A stretch of DNA of 64,000 bases from Streptomyces sp. NBC_00414. Its GTDB lineage: Bacteria > Actinomycetota > Actinomycetes > Streptomycetales > Streptomycetaceae. Made by a program: the position numbers and the translations under genes. The first letter of the stretch is position 1. Each line of letters opens with the position of its first letter. This document shows, piece after piece, positions 52,430 through 59,947 of the stretch. Under the pieces are notes generated by a model that had not been told where the DNA came from, ran no database searches, and saw only the letters and a program-made list of their open reading frames with translations. The stretch lies in the NCBI RefSeq assembly GCF_036038375.1, contig NZ_CP107935.1, forward strand, positions 2,232,001 to 2,296,000, written 5' to 3'.

Positions 52430-54061
52430 ATGCGCATGATCTACACGGACCACGGTCCTTCACCGCTCGACTCGGGCAAGCCCGGCGCGGCCGACCGCGA
52501 CTCCGCCCTCGGCTGGTGGGGCGCCTTCAGTATCGAGAAGTTCGCGAACGCGTCGTCGCTCAGCCGGACGCACGAGGACGCCGGCGGCTGGCTCGCCTAT
52601 CTCGAACAGTTCCAGCCCAGGAACTTCTGGTTCCAGGACTCCGCCGTCCAGGTGTGGGCGTACGAGGAGGCGTTCGACAACTGGCAGGACCGCTTCGGCC
52701 TCGACGCCGTGACGGCGGTCTACCACTCGGGGCACGGCACGATGCGCGACAACGGGCAGTTCGTGGCGCCGCTCGGGGCCGCGTGGGACGGGCGCACCGA
52801 CGCCGAGTCGCAGCGCATGGCGTTCGGCAACGAGCGGGTCAACTACGTCTTCTGGTCGACCTGTCTGTCGCTGCGCGTGCTCGACGGGCACTCGCCGGTC
52901 CGCACCTGGGCGTCGCCCAACCTGGGCTCCCGGATGATCTTCGGGTTCGAGACGACGAGCATCGACAACCCGGACTACGGCCGGTTCTTCTGGGAGAAGT
53001 GGCGGGCCGGGCAGACCTTCTGCGAGGCCTGGCTGAACGCCTCCTGGGACATCTACCACGGGCAGGCTCCGTCGGTGGCGACGACCGGGGCGACCCAGGC
53101 CGAGGCGGTCGCCCGGCTCGACTCGGAGCGCACCCTCTACCGCGACCACGTACCGGACTCCTGGTACGCCTGGCGCTGGTACAACGCCCGCGAGAGCCTG
53201 CGCGAGCAGCTCACCGTGTTCCCGCAGGAGCCGCGGACCGTCCAGCTCGTGCCGCGCGACCCGGGCGCCGAGCTGACCCGACTGGCCGAGCACATCGGGG
53301 ACTTCCCCGCGGCGGCGCTCCAGGAGGTCCCGGTCGAGCAGCAGGGCGTGCTGAGTGTCAGCTCCGGGGACCGGTGTCTGTCGACGGCTCCCCGCGCGGC
53401 CCGCTGGGTGCGGCTCGGCGAGTCGAACCACCGCAACACCCGGCAGCTGGCCACCGCCGAAGCCGTCGAGCGGGCGCAGGAGTTCGCGCGGCGGCACGCG
53501 GACGGGGCCGAGCTGGTCGTGGACGGCGTGCACGACCTGTGGCAGAACTCCGGCGCGGGGGACGGCTCGCAGCTCGGCGAACCGGTCTCCGTGCAAACAC
53601 ATGTGACGTTCCGTCAACTGCTGGACGGGGTACCGGTGATCACGCCTGGCCGTGGTGAGATCCGGGTGGCGCTGGACAACGACGGCACGGTGGTGCAGGC
53701 ACATCTGTCGACCCGGGAGTCCACGGGGTCCACCCGCACGCCGAGCTCCGTGGTCGCCCCGCCGTCCGGACAGGGCCGGCAGGCCGCCCGCGCGCCGCGC
53801 GCGCAGGATCCCGCGGACGGGCTGGCCGCGGCTCAGCGCCGGCTCGCCGCCGAACTCGCCGTGGCGGGCTCGGACGAGGAGCGCCCGGTGGCCGACGTCC
53901 AGCGGGAGCTGGAGATCCGGGACGTGCCGGGCACCCTGCGGGTCGGTTACGAGATCAAGGGCAACGAGGCGTTCCCGGCGGCCCGCAAACTGGTCGAGAT
54001 CGGCCGCGCGGACAGCGAGTTCGTCACCCGCCGCTGGGTGGTCGCCCCGCTGGCCCGGTGA
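52430..54061 (+). CDS. Caspase-like protein (DUF6345-like)
   Basis: A 543-residue protein. The likely caspase-fold core lies within residues 60-230. A His-Gly motif follows a beta strand (AVTAVYHSGHGTM, His99/His102) and, about 42 residues on, a Cys follows another strand (NYVFWSTCLSL, Cys145), the spacing and setting of a caspase-type dyad. A later GFETTSIDNPDYGRFFWEKW fits the DUF6345 pattern. Residues 230-430 are a second domain, and the C-terminus (from about 440) is a Pro/Ala linker then a charged domain. No signal peptide is evident. It is divergent from the MoxR/vWA pair, raising a link to AAA+-controlled proteolysis or defence. Confidence 0.7.
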   Translation: MRMIYTDHGPSPLDSGKPGAADRDSALGWWGAFSIEKFANASSLSRTHEDAGGWLAYLEQFQPRNFWFQDSAVQVWAYEEAFDNWQDRFGLDAVTAVYHSGHGTMRDNGQFVAPLGAAWDGRTDAESQRMAFGNERVNYVFWSTCLSLRVLDGHSPVRTWASPNLGSRMIFGFETTSIDNPDYGRFFWEKWRAGQTFCEAWLNASWDIYHGQAPSVATTGATQAEAVARLDSERTLYRDHVPDSWYAWRWYNARESLREQLTVFPQEPRTVQLVPRDPGAELTRLAEHIGDFPAAALQEVPVEQQGVLSVSSGDRCLSTAPRAARWVRLGESNHRNTRQLATAEAVERAQEFARRHADGAELVVDGVHDLWQNSGAGDGSQLGEPVSVQTHVTFRQLLDGVPVITPGRGEIRVALDNDGTVVQAHLSTRESTGSTRTPSSVVAPPSGQGRQAARAPRAQDPADGLAAAQRRLAAELAVAGSDEERPVADVQRELEIRDVPGTLRVGYEIKGNEAFPAARKLVEIGRADSEFVTRRWVVAPLAR

Positions 54062-54215
54062 GCCGGGGCTCCTCCCGGGCCCCGACGGGACGGCGCGCCG
54101 TTCCTCCGTACAAGGGGGGACGGAGGAGCGGCCCGCCGTTCACAGGTGGTGGGCGGGAGCGGTCCGCCGTTCGTGGGGGTGCGCGGGGGCGGTCCGCCGT
54201 GTCCCGGCCGCGCGG
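54062..54215. repeat. Intergenic with 31-bp-spaced GCGGTCCGCCGTT repeats
   Basis: A 154-bp gap between convergent genes. Three copies of AGCGGTCCGCCGTT-like sequence (54127-54140, 54158-54171 and 54189-54202) lie 31 bp apart, and a weaker fourth ends at 54102. Each core (GCGGNCCGC) is a small palindrome, so the array may act in transcription termination. Confidence 0.6.
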
Positions 54216-56297
54216 TCAGGCGCTCTGCCGGTCGGGGTCGGCCCCGACGGGGACCTGGGGGCCGTCGTCCTCACGCAGCCACCGGCGCAGTACGCGGTGC
54301 ACCTGCTCGGCCCCGACCAGCTCCTCCCCGGCATCCACGGGCGGCGAGAGACTGAGCGGCGACATCAGGAACGGGCGCCCCTGGGCTCCGCCGAGACCGC
54401 CGTGCGAACCGATCTGCTCCTCGAACGCGAGGACCTCGCCCTCCTCCGGGTCGTACCAGGAGTTGACCATGATGTCCGCGACGTGCGGGAACGAGTGCGT
54501 GCGGCGTACGGCGTCGGCGGCGCCCGGGCCGAAGTCCGCGAGCGGGCCCGGGTTCTCGTCCAGTTCGTCCAGGGGGATCTCGACGCCGTGCGCGCCGAGC
54601 ACGAGGCCGCCGTGCTCCTCGCTGCGCACGAGCACGAATCCGATGCCGGGATGGTTGGCGAGTGTGGTCAGCAGGGCCGGGTGCCGGGCGTCGATCTCCT
54701 CGCGGCTCATCCGGTGCGGCACGTCCGGGAAGGACACCAGGCCCAAGTTGCCGGAGGCCAGCACGATGGGCTCCGAGTCGGCGGCGGCCGGCCGGTGCTG
54801 CCCGCCGCGCTCCTCGACGGGCCTGCGCAGCGCCGCCCGTACGGCGGTCCTGGCCTCGGCACCGCTGTGCGTGCGCCGGGCCTTGCGGGGTACGGGCAGC
54901 CCGCAGCCGGCCCGGACCAGCTCGCCGAGGCCGAGACCGTAGCGGGCGTGGAAGGTCTCGCCGGGGCTCTGGCCGTGGTCGGAGAGCAGCACGACACGGT
55001 ACGCGCGCGGGGCATGCTCGGTGACCTGCGCGATCAGGGCCAGCGAGCGGTCCAGGCGCTGCAGGACCTTCTCCGCGTCCCGGCTGCGCGGACCGGAGTG
55101 GTGCGCCACCTCGTCGTACGCGACCAGGTCCGCGTAGACCGAGGCGCGTCCGGCGAACATGTCCCCGATCACCGCCGCGACGACGACGTCCCTCTCGATG
55201 ACGGTCGCGAAGGCCCGGATGAACGGGTACAGGCCGCCGCGGCCGACGCGGGGGCGCTGCTTCCTGATCCGGGCCCGGGTGGACTCGCCGATCTCACGGC
55301 CGACGTCGGCGACGAAGGACAGCGCGGTGCGGACCGCGTTGGCCGGGTCGGAGAAGTACGCGAAGTAGCCCGCCCTGGAGCGGTTCTCCTTGCCCCGCCT
55401 GGCGGCCACGGAGAGCACCAGGGCGAGTTGTTCGGCTCCGCCGCTGAAGAGGTTGCCGCGGCTCGCGCCGTCCACGGTGAGCAGGCCGCCGTCACCGGTG
55501 TGCTCGATGGCCCGGCGCTGGAGTTCCGCGGCGCTGGTGGGCCGGTTGCAGACCACGATCTCCTGGGTGTCCTTCTCGTACCAGCGGAAGGCGGGGATGT
55601 CGTGGTTGGAGCCGTGCAGGATGCCGAGCTGGCTGGCGCCGGTCTGGCTGGACCAGTCGGTGCGCCAGGGGGCGAGCCGGTGGGTGGTGCGGGCTCCGGG
55701 ACCGTCGCCGAGCCAGGCGGCCACGGTGGGCATCAGCCCGCGCCCGATCGCGTCCACGAGCACGTCGTGGCCGACTCCGTCGAGCTGGAGGAAGACCGTG
55801 CCGGGGGTCGTCAGGGCTCCGGGCGGCGGTCCCTGCCCGCGGCGGCGGTCGGACAGCCGGTACAGCCTGCGCCGGTACGCGTCGTCGTCCCGCACGGCCA
55901 GGGCGCCGCCGGTGGCCGAGGCGACCGCCGACATCACCGCGGCGACCACGACGGCGGTCTCCGGGGCGGCCTCGCTCTGTCCCGAGGGGTCCAGGCGCAG
56001 GGCCAGCAGCAGGAGCGAGCCGTTCAGGAAGAAGACCAGCACCCCGAGGACGAGGGCGGGGACGAGGAGCAGGGCCCGTACGAGGAGGGGCCACACGACG
56101 GAGGAGAGCACGCCGAACGCTCCGGCGCCCAGTGCGGCGGTGACGGCGATGCTGGTGGCGCTGTCACCGTCGGTCGACTGGAGTCTGAAGTCCGGCAGGA
56201 TCCCGGCGAGCGCCAGCATGGTGACCGTGGACACCGCCCATACGGCGACGCTCCGCCAGAGCGCGCTCCCCACCCTCCGCCATCGTTCTTTACCCAC
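54216..56297 (-). CDS. Holin-like membrane domain fused to type I phosphodiesterase/phosphatase
   Basis: A 693-residue protein. Residues about 15-145 have four TM helices (MLALAGILPDF, PLLVRALLLVPALVLGVLVF) like the mycobacterial 4-TM holin-like superfamily. From about residue 165 comes an alkaline-phosphatase/nucleotide-pyrophosphatase-fold domain with metal ligands in FLQLDGVGHDVL, ADLVAYDEVAHHSG, VVLLSDHGQSPG and QIGSHGGLGG; SQTGASQLGIL may hold the Thr/Ser nucleophile. The catalytic part should be a membrane-tethered hydrolase of phosphodiesters. Substrate is unknown; lipid- or wall-linked phosphodiesters are possible. It converges on the caspase-like gene. Confidence 0.82.
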   Translation of the reverse strand: MGKERWRRVGSALWRSVAVWAVSTVTMLALAGILPDFRLQSTDGDSATSIAVTAALGAGAFGVLSSVVWPLLVRALLLVPALVLGVLVFFLNGSLLLLALRLDPSGQSEAAPETAVVVAAVMSAVASATGGALAVRDDDAYRRRLYRLSDRRRGQGPPPGALTTPGTVFLQLDGVGHDVLVDAIGRGLMPTVAAWLGDGPGARTTHRLAPWRTDWSSQTGASQLGILHGSNHDIPAFRWYEKDTQEIVVCNRPTSAAELQRRAIEHTGDGGLLTVDGASRGNLFSGGAEQLALVLSVAARRGKENRSRAGYFAYFSDPANAVRTALSFVADVGREIGESTRARIRKQRPRVGRGGLYPFIRAFATVIERDVVVAAVIGDMFAGRASVYADLVAYDEVAHHSGPRSRDAEKVLQRLDRSLALIAQVTEHAPRAYRVVLLSDHGQSPGETFHARYGLGLGELVRAGCGLPVPRKARRTHSGAEARTAVRAALRRPVEERGGQHRPAAADSEPIVLASGNLGLVSFPDVPHRMSREEIDARHPALLTTLANHPGIGFVLVRSEEHGGLVLGAHGVEIPLDELDENPGPLADFGPGAADAVRRTHSFPHVADIMVNSWYDPEEGEVLAFEEQIGSHGGLGGAQGRPFLMSPLSLSPPVDAGEELVGAEQVHRVLRRWLREDDGPQVPVGADPDRQSA

Positions 56298-56597
56298 GTC
56301 ACGCCCGCCTCACATCCGCGCCCGCCCCCTTGCCGACGGACTCGGGCATACCTTCCCACACGCCCACGACGATCCCCGCCGACGTCCTCCGACAACGGCA
56401 CGGGGCACTTCCAGGTCCACGGGGGAACGGCGCATTCCTCTAAGGGCGCGGGGAACGGCGCAATCTTTTTTGGGGGCGCGGGGAACGGCGCAATCTTTAG
56501 GGGCGCGGGGAACGGCGCGGCAAGCCCACCGACCGGCACCCACCCCAGACGGCACGCGGCCCGATCCCGCCTGCGGCCCACGCATCGCGCGGAGCGC
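56298..56597. repeat. Four-copy tandem of GGGGAACGGCGCA repeat in 300-bp gap
   Basis: Copies of GGGGAACGGCGC start at 56422, 56450, 56480 and 56507 (28, 30 and 27 bp apart). They are separated by CTCTAAGGGCGC, TTTTTTGGGGGCGC and TTTAGGGGCGC-type spacers. All point the same way. This is a clustered form of the palindromic repeat seen elsewhere in the window; the spacers are too short and too alike for CRISPR. The rest of the gap (56298-56420) shows nothing recognisable. Confidence 0.85.
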
Positions 56598-57023
56598 TCA
56601 CCGACCGTCGTACCCCGCCGTCGGCATCGACAGCCGACGATGGACACGCGCCTTCATCTGCGCGTCGTACGCGGGCTCCGCATGCCCGACCGTCTCCACG
56701 CGCACACCCCGCCGATCGCACTCGGCGGTGAACTCCTCGACCGAGGCGAGCGCCCGCTCCAGAACCCGGCGGCTGGGTGCGACGAACAGATCCACCAGGC
56801 CCGCCTCGGCGTCCTCCCAGAGCGCGCAGTGGTCGGGCCGCAGCCCCCGCAGGAGCAGTTCCCGGGTGACCACGTAGCCCCGCTCGGCCGCCCAGTGGGC
56901 ACACATGGCGTGCTGGCTGCGCGAGTCCACCAGGAAGGGGTCCGCGTCCAGCTCCTCCAACGGCGTCAGACTGGCGATCGTCGTCACGCGCAGCATGCCG
57001 GAGGTACGGCGTGTGTCTCCCAT
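56598..57023 (-). CDS. Small resolvase-like orphan protein
   Basis: A 141-residue protein without a firm family call. The order of FLVDSRSQHAMCAHWAAERGY, then GLVDLFVAPSRRVLERALAS and then CDRRGVRVETV resembles the N-terminal fold of serine recombinases, with a Ser near the usual catalytic position. The rest of the catalytic set and any DNA-binding domain are missing. It may be a domesticated fragment or a regulator using the fold. It is divergent from the MBL hydrolase gene and stands alone, bordered by the tandem repeat array. Confidence 0.55.
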   Translation of the reverse strand: MGDTRRTSGMLRVTTIASLTPLEELDADPFLVDSRSQHAMCAHWAAERGYVVTRELLLRGLRPDHCALWEDAEAGLVDLFVAPSRRVLERALASVEEFTAECDRRGVRVETVGHAEPAYDAQMKARVHRRLSMPTAGYDGR

Positions 57024-57107
57024 GGTGTCCCCCTCACCTCCGGGTTTCGTCGCCGACCCTACTCCTGCACGTACGCTCGGGGGGAGTCGCGCGAAGGAGG
57101 CAAAGGA

Positions 57108-57947
57108 GTGCCGGTGGAGATCACTTGGTGGGGTCACGCCACCTGCACGGTCGAGGACTCGGGAGTGCGCGTGCTCACGGACCCGCTCTTCGCACGCCGG
57201 CTCGCGCATCTGCGCAGGCGCCGGGGGGCGCCACCCCCGGCCGAGGCGGCGGTGGCCGATGTGACGCTCGTCTCCCATCTGCACGCCGACCATCTGCACA
57301 TCCCCTCGCTGGCCCGGCTCGATCCGGGCACCCGGCTGCTGGTGCCGCGCGGTGCCCGGCGCTCGGTGCCCGGACTGCGCAGGCTGGGCGGCCTGGAGAT
57401 CACCGAGGTGGCACCCGGCGACCGGGTCCAGGTCGGTGACCTGGTCGTACGGGTCGTCTCCGCCCGGCACGACGGGCGGCGGCTGCCGGTCGGGCCACAT
57501 CGCGCGCCCGCCCTCGGCTATGTCGTGGAGGGCGAGTCCCGGACGTACTTCGCCGGGGACACTGGGCTGTTCGAGTCGATGGCCGAGGAGGTCGGACCGG
57601 TCGACGTGGCGCTGCTGCCGGTCGGCGGCTGGGGGCCGTATCTGGGCGAGGAGCACCTGGACGCGGGCCGGGCGGCCGACGCGCTGGCCCTGTTGCGGCC
57701 CGCCAGTGCGGTGCCGGTGCACTACGGCACGTTCTGGCCGATCGGGATGGATGGCGTGCGCCCCCATGAGTTCCATGCACCGGGAGCCGAGTTCGTGCGC
57801 CTGGCCGCGGAGCGTGCGCCGGGCGTGACGGTGCACCATCTCGACCACGGCGAGAGTGTGCGACCCAAGATCTCTGGGTACCGGTCCTCCCCTGGGGACG
57901 CGCCGGCCGGTCGGGGCGACGACGAGCGGGAGGGCGGGGCCCGGTGA
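57108..57947 (+). CDS. Metallo-beta-lactamase-fold hydrolase (UlaG-like)
   Basis: A 279-residue MBL protein. It starts MPVEITWWGHATCTVEDSGV, has the metal motif SHLHADH (HxHxDH), and later AGDTGLFESM and PVHYGTFWP. These features fit the UlaG/RomA-like branch acting on lactones, phosphodiesters or N-acyl ethanolamine phospholipids. GTG at 57108 has AAGGAGG 7 bases upstream; GTG at 57114 with AAAGGAG is also possible. The stop overlaps the GTG of the DedA gene (GTGA), suggesting coupled expression with a membrane-lipid protein. Confidence 0.88.
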   Translation: MPVEITWWGHATCTVEDSGVRVLTDPLFARRLAHLRRRRGAPPPAEAAVADVTLVSHLHADHLHIPSLARLDPGTRLLVPRGARRSVPGLRRLGGLEITEVAPGDRVQVGDLVVRVVSARHDGRRLPVGPHRAPALGYVVEGESRTYFAGDTGLFESMAEEVGPVDVALLPVGGWGPYLGEEHLDAGRAADALALLRPASAVPVHYGTFWPIGMDGVRPHEFHAPGAEFVRLAAERAPGVTVHHLDHGESVRPKISGYRSSPGDAPAGRGDDEREGGAR

Positions 57948-58573
57948 GACATGTGCTCGCCGTCGCGGTCACGAGCGTGCCGACGGAAGCCACCCAGCAG
58001 GCACTCGGCTATCCGTCGCTGTTCCTGCTGGTGCTGATCGGTGCGCTGGTGCCGGTGATTCCGACGGGTGCGCTGGTGAGTTCGGCGGCTGTGGTGGCCC
58101 TCCACCGGACGGCTCCCTTCTCGATGCTGATGGTCTTCGTGGTGGCGTCGCTGGCCGCGTTCCTCGGGGACATGGCGCTGTACTGGCTCGGGCGACGCGG
58201 TATGAAGTCGAAGAACGGCTCGCGCTGGCTCGCGGCGATCCGCAACCGGGCGCCCGAGGACCGGCTCGCCCAGGCCCAGACGAAGCTCGCCGACCACAAC
58301 GTCGCAGTGCTGGTGCTGTCCCGGCTGGTCCCCGCGGGGCGTATCCCGGTGATGCTCGCCTGCCTGATGGCGAAGTGGCCGATGCGACGGTTCGCCCACG
58401 GGAACGCGCCGGCCTGTCTCGCGTGGGCCGCCACGTACCAGCTCATCGGGGTGCTCGGCGGCTCGTTGTTCGCGGAGCCCTGGGAGGGCGTGGTCGCGGC
58501 GGTACTCCTGACGATCGTCGTCAGCCTGACCCCCGCCCTGTGGCGCCGAGTCCGAACCGCCGCGACCCGCTAA
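57944..58573 (+). CDS. DedA/VTT-family membrane protein
   Basis: A 209-residue protein of the DedA (VTT/SNARE-associated) family. It has about five hydrophobic segments and the conserved features LIGALVPVIPTGALVSSAAVVAL, GDMALYWLGRRG and LSRLVPAGRIPVMLACL (the Arg-rich loop). DedA proteins flip or recycle undecaprenyl phosphate and phospholipids and affect envelope stress resistance. It is coupled by GTGA to the MBL gene. A tandem repeat region follows the stop. Confidence 0.9.
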   Translation: MRHVLAVAVTSVPTEATQQALGYPSLFLLVLIGALVPVIPTGALVSSAAVVALHRTAPFSMLMVFVVASLAAFLGDMALYWLGRRGMKSKNGSRWLAAIRNRAPEDRLAQAQTKLADHNVAVLVLSRLVPAGRIPVMLACLMAKWPMRRFAHGNAPACLAWAATYQLIGVLGGSLFAEPWEGVVAAVLLTIVVSLTPALWRRVRTAATR

Positions 58574-58879
58574 GGGCGCGACGAACCGCACGCCCGGCCA
58601 CGACGGACCCATCCCTCAGGGGCACGAGGAACCGCACGCCCAGCCACAACGCCCCCACCCCTCAGGGGCACGAGGAACCGCACGCCCAGCCACGACGGAC
58701 CCGCACCAATCCCCCCCCACGGCAAGCCCCACCACCTCAGGGGCGCGGGGAACTGCGCAACCAACCACGACGCACCCGCAGCCCCGCTACGGCCCCGACA
58801 CCCCCGCCCAGGGGCTTGGCTGTCGGCGCGCCGCACGCCGCCGGGGGGCCGACCGCGCAGCGGGCCCCCGGCGGGCCGG
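58572..58879. repeat. 46-bp tandem repeat array plus GCGCGGGGAACTGCGCA element
   Basis: Downstream of the DedA gene, units starting at about 58572, 58618 and 58664 repeat AGGGGCACGAGGAACCGCAC and CGCCCAGCCACRACG-like sequence with a 46-bp period. A fourth, diverged unit at 58739 has the common Streptomyces-type form AGGGGCGCGGGGAACTGCGC. The remaining part to 58879 is GC-rich without a gene. Confidence 0.85.
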
Positions 58880-59947
58880 TCACGGCAGGACCCGGGACGC
58901 CCCCACCGCGAGGTCCCACAGGTCCTCCCGGGGCAGACCCGCCGCCTCCCAGGCCGCACGCACCCGCGAGAGCGGCTCCATCACGGGCTCGGCCGACAGG
59001 ACGAACGTCGCCCAGTGCATGGGAGCCATCCGCCGCGCCCCCAGATCCCGCACCGCCCGCACCGCGTCATCCGGATCGCAGTGCACATCACTGAGCCACC
59101 ACCGCGGCTCGTACGCGCCGATCGGCAGGAGCGCCAGGTCGATACCGGGATAACGGGCACCGATCCGGGAGAACCAGTGCCCGTACCCCGTGTCGCCCGC
59201 GAAGTACACGCGCCTGCCGTCGGGCGCGGTCAGCATCCAGCCGCCCCACAGCGTCCGGCAGGTGTCGTGGAGGCCGCGCCTGGACCAGTGGTGGGCCGGC
59301 ACGAAGTCCAGGCGGACACCGCGGAGTTCGGCCGCCTCCCACCAGTCCAGCTCGGTCACCTGCGTGAAGCGGCGGCGCCGGAACCAGCGGCCGAGACCCG
59401 CCGGGACGAACACCGGGGTGTCGCGCGGGAGCCGGCGCAGGGTCGGTGCGTCCAGGTGGTCGTAGTGGTTGTGGCTGATGACGACCGCGTCCACGCGCGG
59501 CAGGGCGCTCCAGGGCACACCGACAGGGGTGATCCGGGCGGGAGTTCCGAGGATCTTGCGGGACCAGACCGGGTCGGTGAGCACCGTGAGGCCACCGATG
59601 CGGACCACCCAACTGGCGTGCCCCGCCCAGGAGACGGCGACCGTGCCGGCGTCCACGCGGGGCAACGGGCCCGGCTCGTACGGCAGTCGCGGAATGTCGG
59701 CCAGCCCCTCGGGCCCCGGCCGCAGCGCTCCCTCGCGGGCGAACCGCGCGAAGCCGCTGAGGCCCGGCAGCGGTGCGGTGAGCCGGTCGGCGAACGAGCC
59801 GGGCCAGACCCGCCGTTCACCGAGCGGACGCGGCCCGGCGAGCGGCGTTCCGGCATCGGGCACGGCACTCGCCGTGGTGGCCGGCGTCGCAGCCGTGGTC
59901 GTGGGGGTCGTCGTGGTGTTCGTGGCCGACTCGGACTGCTGCGTCAT
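58880..59947 (-). CDS. Metallo-beta-lactamase-fold hydrolase (NAPE-PLD-like)
   Basis: A 355-residue MBL protein. The first 28 residues are Thr/Ala repeats (TTTTPTTTAATPATTAS). The hydrolase domain contains VSWAGHASWVVRIGGLTVLTDPVWS, the metal motif SHNHYDH, DFVPAHHWSRRG, FAGDTGYGHWF and APMHWATF. This order of motifs fits the NAPE-phospholipase-D-like branch, so phospholipid-type substrates are plausible. The ATG overlaps the stop of the aminotransferase-like gene (ATGA), so the two products are made together. Confidence 0.88.
   Translation of the reverse strand: MTQQSESATNTTTTPTTTAATPATTASAVPDAGTPLAGPRPLGERRVWPGSFADRLTAPLPGLSGFARFAREGALRPGPEGLADIPRLPYEPGPLPRVDAGTVAVSWAGHASWVVRIGGLTVLTDPVWSRKILGTPARITPVGVPWSALPRVDAVVISHNHYDHLDAPTLRRLPRDTPVFVPAGLGRWFRRRRFTQVTELDWWEAAELRGVRLDFVPAHHWSRRGLHDTCRTLWGGWMLTAPDGRRVYFAGDTGYGHWFSRIGARYPGIDLALLPIGAYEPRWWLSDVHCDPDDAVRAVRDLGARRMAPMHWATFVLSAEPVMEPLSRVRAAWEAAGLPREDLWDLAVGASRVLP

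Noticed and set aside
56422..56520. CRISPR-like regular repeats
   Set aside because: Intervals between copies are only about 15-18 bp and nearly the same sequence, and no cas genes are near. It is a tandem of the local palindromic repeat.
53652..57947. A very long open frame (1431 codons) on the plus strand
   Set aside because: Only its last 279 codons (from 57108) encode a recognisable protein. The rest is out of frame or antisense to the caspase-like, phosphatase and resolvase-like genes and is an artefact of high GC.
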